NCBI RefSeq assembly: GCF_003697345.1
Contig: NZ_RFLY01000002.1
Span: 1-64,000 of the forward strand
Reading direction: 5' to 3'
Source of the DNA: Solilutibacter pythonis
Lineage (GTDB): Bacteria > Pseudomonadota > Gammaproteobacteria > Xanthomonadales > Xanthomonadaceae
DNA: 64,000 bases
Part shown: one piece after another, positions 9,672-23,003 of the stretch
Layout of the letters: every line of letters starts with the position of its first letter
Numbering within the stretch: position 1 is the stretch's first letter
Translations under genes and position numbers: made by a program
The notes under the pieces: generated by a model
Databases searched by the model: none
The model's input: only the letters and a program-made list of their open reading frames with translations
Told to the model about the DNA's origin: nothing

Positions 9672-10109
9672 GTGCATATCCTCGGGCCTGGGCGGGATGC
9701 TTTCCTGGAGTTCCTGAGGAACCTCACCCCGCAGGCGCTTTTGTTCTCGGCGGCCATTGTCGTTTTGTCCCAGATAAAGCCGCCGGTTCTCGCCATGGCG
9801 AACGCGGGGCGCGCGCTTCTGGTGTTGGGGCTGCTTTCGATAGCGCTCCTGGCGGCACACGCAAATGTCGGGAAGTTTCTGGACAATGCCTTCAGCGGTA
9901 GCAGCCGGGCGCGCAAGACGACGCGCCGGATCAAGCGTATGGAGCCCGCATTTCGCAGGCGTTTCTTGCTCTTGCTGATTGCCGGTTGGCGCTATAGGCG
10001 AATCTCGTTCCTTGAATTTTTCGTTGCGGTTGCGGTGGTTTATTCCTGCCTGGTCGCGGTCCTGTTAATGGCGGTCTACAACGTGCTGAAATTGCTCGGC
10101 ATGCGTTGA
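9672..10109 (+). CDS. Small integral membrane protein of unknown function
   Basis: This 145-aa frame shows three hydrophobic stretches (about residues 20-38, 45-62 and 114-138), separated by a very basic loop (RARKTTRRIKRMEPAFRRR). That pattern is typical of a real membrane protein rather than chance translation of GC-rich DNA. The start is uncertain: GTG 9672 is used, with no good ribosome site seen. It sits between prpC and the reversed fadH and is not part of the usual prp operon. I do not recognise the family. Confidence 0.55.
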   Translation: MHILGPGRDAFLEFLRNLTPQALLFSAAIVVLSQIKPPVLAMANAGRALLVLGLLSIALLAAHANVGKFLDNAFSGSSRARKTTRRIKRMEPAFRRRFLLLLIAGWRYRRISFLEFFVAVAVVYSCLVAVLLMAVYNVLKLLGMR

Positions 10110-10264
10110 CAGCGTGTCCGGGCCGATCCGGGCCCGATGCCGTCGCCTCGGCCGCCCAGGCGCGGCGACGAGTGGCGCGGAATGCCGAGGGTCGCTTCCC
10201 GCCGGCCGGATCGTCGGCGCTCAGCGGGCGATGGTCGCCGCCGTGGTCGAAGACATTGCGGCGC

Positions 10265-15112
<4,848 letters not shown>

Positions 15113-15113
15113 G

Positions 15114-16307
15114 ATGAGCACGAAGCCACAACTCCGGATTCCCGCCACTTACATGCGCGGCGGCACCAGCAAGGGCGTGTTCTTTCGCTCGCAGGATCTG
15201 CCGGAAGCCGCGCGCGTGCCCGGCCCGGTGCGCGATGCGCTGCTGATGCGGGTGATCGGTTCGCCCGACCCCTATGCCCAGCACATCGATGGCATGGGAT
15301 GCGCGAGTTCCAGTACCAGCAAATGCGTGATCATCTCGCCGAGCACGCGGCCCGGCCATGACGTCGATTATCTGTATGGCCAGGTCGCCATCGGCGAAGC
15401 CTTCGTGGACTGGAGCGGCAACTGCGGCAACCTCTCGACGGCGGTCGGTCCTTTCGCCATCGCCAATGGCTTCATCGACAAGTCGCGCCTGCCGGAGAAC
15501 GGCATGTTCGCGGTCAAGGTGTGGCAGGCCAACATCGGCAAGACCATCATCGTCAACGTGCCGATCGCCGACGGCGAGGTGCGGGAAACCGGTGATTTCG
15601 AGCTGGATGGCGTGACCTTCCCGGCGGCGGAGATCGTGCTGGAGTTCATCGACCCTTCCGACGACGGCGAAGCCGGCGGGGCGATGTTCCCCACCGGCAA
15701 CGAGGTTGACGAGCTCGACGTGCCGGGCGTGGGCAAGCTGAGGACGACGATGATCAGCGCCGGCATCCCCACCGTCTTCGTCAACGCCGCCGACATCGGC
15801 CTTGAGGGCGGCGAGTTGCAAAAGGACATCAACACCGATGCCGCGCGGCTGGCGATGTTCGAGGCGATTCGGACCGCCGGCGCGCTGCGCATGGGCCTGA
15901 TCAAGGAAGCCGGGGAGGCCGCCAAGCGCCAGCACACGCCGAAAGTGGCTTTCGTCGCCCCTGCCGCCGATTATCTGGCTTCCAGCGGCAAGCGCGTCCG
16001 TGCCGACGAAATCGACCTCCGCGTGCGCGCGTTGTCGATGGGCAAGCTGCACCACGCGATGATGGGCACTGCCTCGGTCGCGATCGCCGCCGCCGCCGCT
16101 GTGCCGGGCACGTTGGTGAACCTGGCCGCGGGTGGCGGCGCGCGCGAGGCGGTGCGCTTCGGCCATCCTTCCGGCACCTTGCGCGTCGGCGCCGCGGCGG
16201 AACGGATCGACGGCCAGTGGACGGTGAAGAAAGCGGTGATGAGCCGCAGCGCGCGCGTGTTGATGGAAGGCGCGGTGCGAGTGCCGGCGCAGACACTGGA
16301 GCGCTGA
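15114..16307 (+). CDS. prpF: 2-methylaconitate cis-trans isomerase
   Basis: The 397-aa protein isomerises the 2-methyl-trans-aconitate made by AcnD so that it can be rehydrated. It has the PrpF signature YMRGGTSKGVFF at the N-terminus, the SSSTSKCVI catalytic region and SGNCGNLSTAVGPFA with the second active-site cysteine, in a diaminopimelate-epimerase-like fold. It begins 1 nt after acnD, so the two are translationally coupled. With prpB and prpC it completes the AcnD/PrpF variant of the methylcitrate cycle, which replaces PrpD. Confidence 0.95.
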   Translation: MSTKPQLRIPATYMRGGTSKGVFFRSQDLPEAARVPGPVRDALLMRVIGSPDPYAQHIDGMGCASSSTSKCVIISPSTRPGHDVDYLYGQVAIGEAFVDWSGNCGNLSTAVGPFAIANGFIDKSRLPENGMFAVKVWQANIGKTIIVNVPIADGEVRETGDFELDGVTFPAAEIVLEFIDPSDDGEAGGAMFPTGNEVDELDVPGVGKLRTTMISAGIPTVFVNAADIGLEGGELQKDINTDAARLAMFEAIRTAGALRMGLIKEAGEAAKRQHTPKVAFVAPAADYLASSGKRVRADEIDLRVRALSMGKLHHAMMGTASVAIAAAAAVPGTLVNLAAGGGAREAVRFGHPSGTLRVGAAAERIDGQWTVKKAVMSRSARVLMEGAVRVPAQTLER

Positions 16308-16601
16308 GGCCGCGTCGGTAAACAAAACTGTTCGGCCAAGCTCGGGGGCGGCGGCGGCATGGCCCGCCTTCCGCGTGTCCGGGTTGAGGCCATGTTTCCG
16401 GGCCTCCCGGGCGATGCGGCTCTCTCCCTTGCGGGTGGGGGCGCATCGGCCGGGAGGCGGCGGCTCAATCAGTAAAAACGCCAGATTGGCGGGGTAGCGC
16501 CGCATGAAGTCGCGTGAGTCCGAATCGATGCGGACGCCCGTTGATGACGTAACGCATTTCAAGCCCCCCCTCGGCGACATCGTCCCAGGCCAAACGCTCC
16601 G

Positions 16602-17024
16602 TTATTGGGCGGCGTACCGGCGGTCACGGCGGTGCCGGATGGCCTTTCCGTGCTTCAATCCAATACACCGCAACATTTCGAGCTCGCCCCGCCGCCATGC
16701 GGAAGCAGTCACAGGATTCGTTGAATAAGGTTGACCGATGCCCTCCAGACGGTAATAACCCACCGCAAGGCCGACCTGGTAGCAATCGATTGCCTGCCGG
16801 TCGCCTCCATGGTTTCCACGCATCCGGCGGATAAGCGACTCGACTTGGCCTGCCCGCCATTGCGCGCGATCGACGTCTTGCGTCATACCGCGTGACTTGG
16901 GCAGCCATAGTGTCATGGCGGAGAGTCTCAGCAGACACAGCCATTTGCGGACTCCGCTGGGCAGCCATCGCCAAGGCGCACTGGCCCGGTGCTCATGGCT
17001 TTGGTGTTTCCATGCCTGTTTCAT
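16602..17024 (-). CDS. Hypothetical protein, doubtful
   Basis: A 140-codon frame, most likely starting at an internal ATG near residue 37, contains a plausible soluble stretch (CYQVGLAVGYYRLEGIGQPY and a His/Arg-rich tail). It lies 70 nt downstream of the unknown gene at 17095-17937 on the same strand. Another frame over the same bases is also open, so coding status is weak. No family recognised. Confidence 0.3.
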   Translation of the reverse strand: MKQAWKHQSHEHRASAPWRWLPSGVRKWLCLLRLSAMTLWLPKSRGMTQDVDRAQWRAGQVESLIRRMRGNHGGDRQAIDCYQVGLAVGYYRLEGIGQPYSTNPVTASAWRRGELEMLRCIGLKHGKAIRHRRDRRYAAQ

Positions 17025-17094
17025 GTTTCCCTCATTCTCATCCAGGCTTTTATCCCGAAGCCTGTGACTGGCAGTGCCGGTATGCGGCCCACGG

Positions 17095-17937
17095 CTACCG
17101 CCGCCTGGCTGTCTTCAGCCCCGCGTCCACCACCTGGACGCAGGTGTAGATCAGTTCCTGATAAGTCGAGACCCGGTGGTCGTCCCGTGGTCCTCGCGAT
17201 TGCGTCACGGCGCAGCGGTATTCCTGTGCGGGTGTGTCCTGGTCAGCTTCGGTAGTGACGTAGCGTTCGATGTCGGGACCGTCTTTGCGCAACTCGAAAA
17301 GCATGGCCCGCTGGCGGGAGTCCAGGTACAGGCGCTCCAGTTTTTCGCCGGGCCGTTTGCGGGTGAACTGCACCGGAAGCGCATGGCCTTCCGGTGACTC
17401 GAATCGCGCCATTACCCAAAAGCCACCGGCGATGATCACCGGCTTGATGTTGCCCTTGTACAAATACTGCCCCGATTTTGCCTCTTGCTCACTCAACGTT
17501 GGCCCAGGCGAGACGCCAACGCCATGGATGTAACCGGAACTCAATGGAATCAGCACGCTAGTGCGTGCGGGCACCTGCACCGTCGCGCCATTGACGATGG
17601 CGGTTTGCGGGTCGCGGGAACGATTATTCACCGCCAACCCCTTGCCATCGAACAGGCTGCCGCTGCCGATGAGACCGTAACCGTTGCGCACGAATGCCGC
17701 GCCCGTCATGCCATACCCCACGGTAAATGTGCTTTGCATGGACTTGTTTTGGCCGGCGATCGACAAGGCCGTGGTATCGGAGAACGGCCCCAGCCGGGCC
17801 ATCACGTAGCTGGTCGCGGCGTGGTGGATGCTACCGTCGCCCGATTGATCGCGCGTGGCGCTGATCGAAACCGAGCGCGGGTGCTCGTATTGCGTTGCCG
17901 CGAAGGGCCGTGAGTAGCTGGCCGTGATCAACGCCAT
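17095..17937 (-). CDS. Unknown protein, beta-strand rich
   Basis: The 280-aa product has balanced composition and ordinary codon use, with many short Gly/Ser/Thr-rich segments (SIAGQNKSMQSTFTVGYGM, GFWVMARFESPEGHA) suggesting a beta fold. No signal peptide is seen when ATG 17937 is the start. A shifted frame upstream begins MKRFVPRLV, so a lost N-terminus by frameshift is possible. A late Cys pair (YRCAVTQ, YTCVQV) could form a disulfide. It stands at the edge of a gene-poor stretch before the tRNA-Phe island. No family recognised. Confidence 0.55.
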   Translation of the reverse strand: MALITASYSRPFAATQYEHPRSVSISATRDQSGDGSIHHAATSYVMARLGPFSDTTALSIAGQNKSMQSTFTVGYGMTGAAFVRNGYGLIGSGSLFDGKGLAVNNRSRDPQTAIVNGATVQVPARTSVLIPLSSGYIHGVGVSPGPTLSEQEAKSGQYLYKGNIKPVIIAGGFWVMARFESPEGHALPVQFTRKRPGEKLERLYLDSRQRAMLFELRKDGPDIERYVTTEADQDTPAQEYRCAVTQSRGPRDDHRVSTYQELIYTCVQVVDAGLKTARRR

Positions 17938-19380
17938 GGTTCGCACCAACAAGCCTTGGGACGAATCGCTTCATGGCGCTTGACTTTCAAGACGGTTACT
18001 CATGGCAGTACCTTGCGAAACGAGCTGCTGCGCAAGCCGTTCCAATTGAATCCGGTCGTGGCCCGGAATGTCGCGCGGCTGAAATCCAGGGCATGGGTTT
18101 TGTACCGGGTGTAGGTCGGTCGTACCGGATAGGCGCGGTGCTCGATGCCAGCCGTCAATGAGCGATAGGTGGTGCTTGAATAACACTTGAGACTGTTGAC
18201 CAACAGGCGGCAACTGTCCGATATGCAGCCTTGGGTTATTGGTGTTGGCTATTGCTTGGGTACGCTGTCATGGGGGAGGGGTGTCGTTCCGGTCTTGATA
18301 GGGCCGGATTTCATTGGCATCCACCGCAAAGAAGAGGGCGGCGTGCAGGATGCTCGCACCGTTGTCAATATCGAATGGACAGAAATTCTTCTTTAATAGA
18401 ATTTTCATATTGATGTTCTTGACGCAGGCTCTCAGCGGCTTCGTGATAAACTTTATCCGAACAGTGGGTGCGTGCTGCCAATTAAATGGAGAATATATAA
18501 ATAGCCCATATTCCGTTGGCGAACATGGTTGTTGCGTTACGGAAGCCATTAATGGCTGATGAGTGGGCGGAGCCCGTCCAGGAAGTTGCCGGCGCAACTG
18601 TTGATTAATTGAATGGTGGGCGGAATTTTTGAAATAACCGCCACGGTAGCCGTTCACGGTATGGCGCCGTTGATTACCTGGAACAGGGCCTTGTATTCGC
18701 GCTACAGTTCGATTCCGAAATGAATGGCGTGGGAGATATTGGTCGGTCAGGTGGCTTTCCGGCGCGAAAACCATCGCCGATGTTTGGCGTCTCCCCGTAA
18801 CTTCCTGAGCAGCGGCATGGCAAGGTCGAGTCGATGAACCATAAGCCGTTTCTATCAGAGGCCCTGGCATTGGTCGCAGCTCGGCTGCTTCGAAGTCGTG
18901 GTCAACGCCTGCGCCTGATGTTGTGGGTGGCCGGGGGCAAGGCAGTGCAGTGATCCTGGGTGGGCAGACCTTACGATCCATTACGTGCGTCTACCGCAAA
19001 CGTTGGCCGGTCTCGTGCTTCGTTATCTTTCCCATGCCCATGCCCATGCCCATGCCCGGCAATGCCGTCATGCTGCTTTAAGGTGGACAACACGCGCCGG
19101 CCTCGGATAGTCATCGAGGCACAGGCGTGCGCGTTTGCCGGTGAGTGGGGCGGTGGCTCAGTGCCACCGGGATGCGTTGCCGGGGGCAGCGGCAGGTCTG
19201 GCTGGCTTCCATTGGTGGGCTTGATGGGCTGGGTCGCGGGCTTGGCCTCGCGGATGGCGATATCGCCAGCGGCGTGGCGGTAACTGCTCGGACGGGCGTC
19301 GTGTTACCGACATGGTCGGCGGCCGGAATTGCTGGATAGCACTGGAGGCAGCCCCGGACAGCGGTGGATGCCGGAGAGCA
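17938..19380. other. Gene-poor stretch, about 1.4 kb
   Basis: No convincing gene is present. Short frames on both strands overlap one another and lack ribosome sites or family-like sequence. Base composition is uneven: an A+T-rich patch at about 18,360-18,520 contrasts with the GC-rich flanks, as expected for decayed accessory DNA. The only structures noted are a hexamer repeat at 19,031 and the terminator at 19,381. Confidence 0.6.
19031..19057. repeat. Hexamer tandem repeat (CCCATG)x4
   Basis: Four exact copies of CCCATG plus CCC. It is not in a supported gene. The copy number is a likely slippage site. Confidence 0.85.
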
Positions 19381-19408
19381 AAAAGCCCGCATTTCTGCGG
19401 GCTTTTTG
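19381..19408 (-). terminator. Bidirectional terminator, probably the original tRNA-Phe terminator
   Basis: AAAAAGCCCGCA and TGCGGGCTTTTT flank a TTTC loop, so the hairpin can stop transcription from either side. It lies 30 bp beyond the left attachment repeat, exactly where a terminator for tRNA-Phe (minus strand) would have been before the island separated the two. Confidence 0.85.
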
Positions 19409-19437
19409 GATGTTTCGGCGCAATGCCAACCACCTGG

Positions 19438-19484
19438 ATGGTGGCCGGGGAGGGAATCGAACCCCCGACACGGGGATTTTCAAT
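19438..19484. repeat. Left attachment repeat (copy of the tRNA-Phe 3' part)
   Basis: These 47 bp are identical to 28,212-28,258 and correspond to the anticodon loop, T arm, acceptor stem and CCA end of tRNA-Phe on the minus strand. The sequences diverge immediately outside. Confidence 0.95.
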
Positions 19485-19621
19485 TTCTTTGGAATCAATA
19501 ACTTATTGATTGTTTGGCGAAGTCCAGCGTAGTACCTGGAAGTCAAAAGCAGTTGTGAAACAGTAGGTTAGCGTAGCCTGAAGAAGTGCGCGAAAACTGC
19601 GCACTGTACCTGTGGTGTACC

Positions 19622-19933
19622 TCAGGAATCGCGCCACGCCCCTTCGTAGTCCTGGCCACCGTAGAACACGCCGAGGATCGACACCACTTCCCGTTCGGCG
19701 TCCACTAGGAACGCGATCACGGCGGCGCCACGGTAGTTGGTAATCCGAAGACCTTGGAAAAGATCGTCTCGCTTTGTTCCCCGCTCCGGGAACGTCTCCA
19801 GCCCCTCGCAATAGGCCACGATGGCATCGATGTAGCGGATGGCTGCAAACGTCGCCCCGGCACTGATGATGTATTCCTCGATCGCGGCGAGCTGGGCGAT
19901 CGCCTCGGGTGCGAACTCGACCCGGAAGCTCAC
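19622..19933 (-). CDS. parE: ParE/RelE-family toxin
   Basis: The 103-aa protein has the RelE/ParE toxin layout: a start such as FRVEFAPEAIAQLAAIEEYI, a central FPERGTKRDDL segment, then RITNYRGAAVIAFLVD and a closing VVSILGVFYGGQDYE strand. ParE proteins poison gyrase and RelE proteins cut mRNA; the sequence resembles ParE more. It overlaps the antitoxin gene by 4 bp (ATGA), so the antitoxin is made first. It sits at the distal end of the island, where it would favour retention of the element. Confidence 0.9.
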   Translation of the reverse strand: MSFRVEFAPEAIAQLAAIEEYIISAGATFAAIRYIDAIVAYCEGLETFPERGTKRDDLFQGLRITNYRGAAVIAFLVDAEREVVSILGVFYGGQDYEGAWRDS

Positions 19934-20199
19934 GCGCGGCGCCGACGCTTCTCTGCCAACTGCTCGCGAGCCTGGCCAACCGACAGGGCACGCTCCGGGT
20001 CGGCCTTCAAGGCCTGAGCCGCCGGCACCACCTGCTCACGCAACCACGCCTCCATCGCCCGGTCGCGGGCCAGCAGCGTGCGCAGGCCATCCCGGACAAC
20101 CTCGCTCTCTGTCGCGTACTCGCCCGCCGCGACCTTAGCCTTGACCAGATCGGCCATCTCGTTGGGAAGCGTGATACTCAGCTGCCGGGTTGATCGCAT
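19930..20199 (-). CDS. parD: ParD-family antitoxin
   Basis: The 89-aa protein opens with a ribbon-helix-helix segment (QLSITLPNEMADLVKAKVA...ATESEVVRDGLR) that would bind DNA and repress the operon. Its charged C-terminal half would wrap the ParE toxin. The 4-bp overlap with parE and the order antitoxin-toxin are typical. A GGAT-TTA-ATCC palindrome lies 23 bp upstream and could be its operator. Confidence 0.9.
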   Translation of the reverse strand: MRSTRQLSITLPNEMADLVKAKVAAGEYATESEVVRDGLRTLLARDRAMEAWLREQVVPAAQALKADPERALSVGQAREQLAEKRRRRA

Positions 20200-20222
20200 G
20201 GCGAGCCTCCAAGAACCTAATG

Positions 20223-20233
20223 GGATTTAATCC
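20223..20233. promoter_or_regulatory. Candidate ParD operator
   Basis: GGATTTAATCC is an 11-bp inverted repeat in the 67-bp gap between parD and the divergent gene at 20,267. Ribbon-helix-helix antitoxins bind short palindromes of this kind next to their own gene. Assignment is by position. Confidence 0.4.
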
Positions 20234-20266
20234 TACTCTACCGCAGCCGGCAAGAAGGAGGCAACG

Positions 20267-20587
20267 ATGAACGATCCGCATCGGCACGACAGGCAAGGGG
20301 AGCAGCCAACAAAAAGGAAGCCTTTCAAGGCACGAGCCTTCAAGGACCTGAAGGCTTGGCAACTGGCGGTATTGGGTGGCCTCGGCGTATTTGCCTCCTC
20401 GCTCACTGCCTACTTCCTCGCACAGATCTGGCCGCTCTATGTTGAGGCGATTGGCTCCAACGAAGCTCTTTCCTGGCTTGGCTTGGTCGTCTCCGCGTAC
20501 TTGGGAATGATCGCCTCGGCAGCGTTCCTGTTCACGGCTGTAAGCAAGCGTTGTGGAGAGCTGCTCTATCGGCGCCACTTCGACTAG
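20267..20587 (+). CDS. Small membrane protein of unknown function
   Basis: The 106-aa product has a basic, polar N-terminus (residues 1-30) and two hydrophobic helices (about 33-52 and 68-90), followed by a short basic tail. AAGGAGG lies 6 nt before ATG 20267, a strong ribosome site supporting the gene. It is the only plus-strand gene with good support inside the island and is divergent from parD. It could be an accessory or exclusion-type protein; no family recognised. Confidence 0.7.
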   Translation: MNDPHRHDRQGEQPTKRKPFKARAFKDLKAWQLAVLGGLGVFASSLTAYFLAQIWPLYVEAIGSNEALSWLGLVVSAYLGMIASAAFLFTAVSKRCGELLYRRHFD

Positions 20588-20765
20588 CCCCCATTCCGAT
20601 AGTTCTTCCACTTTGAGCCGCGCCGGTCGTAGGGCATCCCCATAGATGCCCAGCCCGGCGCGTGCTTCATCACGGGCTAAGCCGGCTTATCACGGACCGC
20701 TCCCATCACTGTGTGACACATACCGGCGACAGCCTATCCTGCAATAGTCCTCCTCCTCTTTTCCC

Positions 20766-20781
20766 TTTCGTACGTACGAAA
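20766..20781. promoter_or_regulatory. Perfect 16-bp palindrome
   Basis: TTTCGTACGTACGAAA is symmetrical over all 16 bases. It overlaps the start of the minus-strand terminator at 20,779 in a gene-free gap (20,588-20,854). It may be a protein-binding site (global repressor or origin function); no identity is claimed. Confidence 0.6.
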
Positions 20782-20806
20782 AAAAACCGCCCTTGTGCAG
20801 GACGGT
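20779..20806 (-). terminator. Terminator of the mobilisation operon
   Basis: On the minus strand, ACCGTCCT and AGGGCGGT pair around a short loop and are followed by eight T. It lies 180 nt beyond the last gene of the operon that starts near 26,410. Confidence 0.8.
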
Positions 20807-20854
20807 CTTGAAAAGCGGGTTTGCAGGGTGGTCGGCGGGAGGATAGGCTTTCTC

Positions 20855-20965
20855 ATGAGAAAATGGCCCAAAGGGACAACTGTGACCACATATGAGCAGC
20901 CCGACGAGGACGCCGCCTACCTAGCGTTCCTGCAGGAGCGGCAGAAGCTGGTCGTCGCGATCTAG
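20855..20965 (+). CDS. Very small ORF, doubtful
   Basis: A 36-codon frame begins MRKWPKGTTVTTYEQPDEDA and continues with a helical, charged tail. GGAGG is 12 nt upstream, rather far. It could be a remnant of a longer plasmid gene. Support is weak. Confidence 0.25.
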   Translation: MRKWPKGTTVTTYEQPDEDAAYLAFLQERQKLVVAI

Positions 20966-20986
20966 GAATGGAGGTAGCCGGGACTT

Positions 20987-21208
20987 CTATCGTCTTAGTT
21001 CGACATGGAAGCTGTCCAAGCCTGGGGCAAAGCATCTGAAGAACTGGATCAGTTCCTCGATTTCCTGCCATCCCTCCTTTGTCACCGACTCCGCAATCTG
21101 ACAGATCACGACCCCTTTCTTGGGATCAAACCGATAGCCGAAGCTATGGGCCTCTCCTGTGCCCCTAGCTTTTCTGCGGCGCTTACAGGCACCCTCGTGC
21201 TTCGTCAT
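20987..21208 (-). CDS. Small unknown protein at the end of the mobilisation operon
   Basis: The 73-aa product has a basic N-terminus (MTKHEGACKRRRKARG) and a short folded-looking domain (FGYRFDPKKGVVICQIAES, then GWQEIEELIQFF). It starts where the virB6 gene ends (1-bp overlap), so it is coupled to it. The next feature downstream is the operon terminator. No family recognised. Confidence 0.6.
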   Translation of the reverse strand: MTKHEGACKRRRKARGTGEAHSFGYRFDPKKGVVICQIAESVTKEGWQEIEELIQFFRCFAPGLDSFHVELRR

Positions 21209-22314
21209 TATTGCTTCCCCTCCTTGACGGTGTTCTTGGATGGCAGTGTCGATTTCAGGCGCTCCTGCAAGGCGTTCCGATAAGCAGGATTCGGAACGAA
21301 TACCGAGCGTCCCATTGCCACATGCTCCAGCCGCCTGGAAGAAGTTTGAAGGCCCGTTCTAGGGTCAAGGCGGTTGGATACCGGGTTCAGCATGTCGTTG
21401 GCGCCACGCCCCAGCCGCCCCGGCATGCGTGCCACCGATGCGGCGCCTGCCGCCATCTGGCCGAAGGTGATGGCCGCCGCAGACATGCCACCGGCCAAGC
21501 CTGCCGCCAGCCCGCCCACGCGGTACAGAAGCAGCAGGATGACGATGGAGAGCACGCTAAGCGACAAGGCCGTGAACAGCGTGTTCTGCTCGCCAGTAAT
21601 GTCCACCGTTCCAATGAAGGCCGCAAAGATCTTCATCATGAACGCGGCCACGGCTGCCACCAGGGCGATAGTCATGATGGCTGTCATGACTTGGGCGAAC
21701 CACTGCTCGAACCATTTGGCTGTCACCGGGAACATCAGGCACATGACGAATAGGGGGCCGATTCCGAGAAGCAGGGGCAAGGTGGCTTTGGCGACCACGA
21801 TCATGGCGCCAGCAGGGAGGCCAACGATCAAGGTGGCAATGCCGATAGCGATGGCATTGACGTACTCTCCAATCGCCATTGGGCTCTCGGTGAGCCCTCG
21901 GTCGCCTGCTTGTTCCCATAGGTCGGCCGCTATGTCCCATCCCTGGCCAAGCGTCGTGTCGATCGTGGCATAGACCGACATGGGCGATCCTGTCGCCGTT
22001 CTGGAGAAGGCGGATGCCAATCCATCCTCCAGACCGCGGATAACATCGACAACCTAGGTGTTGTATCCGCTGACAGACAGCGCCAGCGCCGAGATAGCGA
22101 GGAACTTGACGCTTTGGATCATGACTGCGCCAGCCGGATTTTGCAGGCGCCCGGCGATCATCATGTGGCCCATGATCGCGAAATAGATCGTCACGCCCAA
22201 CGTGGCAATTGGCATAATGGCTGCGATCACCTCCGCTGCCGTTGCCATGACGAATGAGATCAGGGCCGCATCGACGGACTCGCCGATGAACTGGAAGATT
22301 CCAGGATCAGGCAT
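21208..22314 (-). pseudogene. virB6: VirB6/TrbL-like T4SS channel protein, interrupted by an amber codon
   Basis: Read through, this is a 368-codon polytopic membrane protein of the VirB6/TrbL family, the inner-membrane channel part of type IV secretion. It begins MPDPGIFQFIGESVDAAL, has about six hydrophobic helices with Gly/Ala-rich stretches, and ends in a basic cytosolic tail. A TAG at 22,054-22,056 falls between SGYNT and VVDVIRGLEDG; the frame is otherwise continuous, and TGG (Trp) is the likely ancestor. Restart at TTG 22,020 is possible but would lack the first two helices. It lies 3 nt after eexN. Confidence 0.85.
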
Positions 22315-22317
22315 GGC

Positions 22318-22566
22318 TCATTTCTCCTTGCTGAAATCGACAGGTTCAGGCCTGACGTACCCGCGCCGCTTCAGGGCGAGCGAGTCCTTTGCTTTCTGCG
22401 CATTCATGCATTCGATGGAACTTGGAACTGCGTGCCTGGCGCAATCGGCCAGGACAGCTTCACGATCGGTTCCGTTCTCCGTGAACCACTCAACCGATCG
22501 CGGCTCGGCTTCAGAACAGGCCGCCAATGCGATCGCCATAAGCATGGGCGCAATGAGCAATTTCAT
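22318..22566 (-). CDS. eexN: EexN-family lipoprotein (entry exclusion)
   Basis: The 82-aa lipoprotein (MKLLIAPMLMAIALAAC, Cys17) carries the EexN pattern VEWFTENGTDREAVLADC and SSIECMNAQKAKDSL. EexN proteins in conjugative elements reduce entry of related plasmids into the cell. GGAGAA precedes ATG 22566, and the gene overlaps the upstream membrane gene by 4 bp. Its last residues (RRGYVRPEPVDF) closely match the end of the VirB5-like protein two genes upstream, which is unusual. Confidence 0.85.
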   Translation of the reverse strand: MKLLIAPMLMAIALAACSEAEPRSVEWFTENGTDREAVLADCARHAVPSSIECMNAQKAKDSLALKRRGYVRPEPVDFSKEK

Positions 22567-22994
22567 ACATTTCTCCTCGCAACCCTGCTCCGGAATACAT
22601 CCTCGGCGTGGTCGATAATGCGAAGCGTGAGTAACGATCTGACCGCTGCTTCTCTGATTCCTGCAACAGTCGGTGTCGTGAACCTGTCGCCGGCGTTGAG
22701 CCGAAGGATCATCACCAGGGCGAAGAAGCAGGCCAGTGCGGCCAATAGCGTCCCGGCATCCGTCTGTGGCGCTGATGGGAATACGGTCAAGGCATGTCCC
22801 GTCCATGCATGGAGGCTCCAATAGCCCACCATCAAGGCAGCGTAGATCGCCATCAAATCAAAGATCAGCATGTTGGGAGCTCGCCCGACAACCTCACCGA
22901 CGAAGCCAATGCGGGCAAGCGATCGCCAGTACATGGCGATGACGCAGATCGAAAGCGCGGATGGCATGAGGATGATTCCGTAGATCATGTTCAT
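22563..22994 (-). CDS. Membrane protein of the mobilisation operon
   Basis: The 143-aa product has three hydrophobic segments (about residues 3-20, 42-62 and 80-98) and a basic C-terminal tail (IIDHAEDVFRSRVARRN). It sits between the virB5-like gene (9-nt gap) and eexN (4-bp overlap). A role in the T4SS or surface exclusion is implied by position only; no family recognised. Confidence 0.65.
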   Translation of the reverse strand: MNMIYGIILMPSALSICVIAMYWRSLARIGFVGEVVGRAPNMLIFDLMAIYAALMVGYWSLHAWTGHALTVFPSAPQTDAGTLLAALACFFALVMILRLNAGDRFTTPTVAGIREAAVRSLLTLRIIDHAEDVFRSRVARRNV

Positions 22995-23003
22995 GGCACC
23001 TTC

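Noticed and set aside
18268..18981. A 237-codon minus-strand gene
   Set aside because: Composition varies along its length, overlapping frames are equally open, there is no ribosome site and no recognisable motif.
19030..19060. CRISPR-like repeats
   Set aside because: The CCCATG units are contiguous hexamers without spacers.
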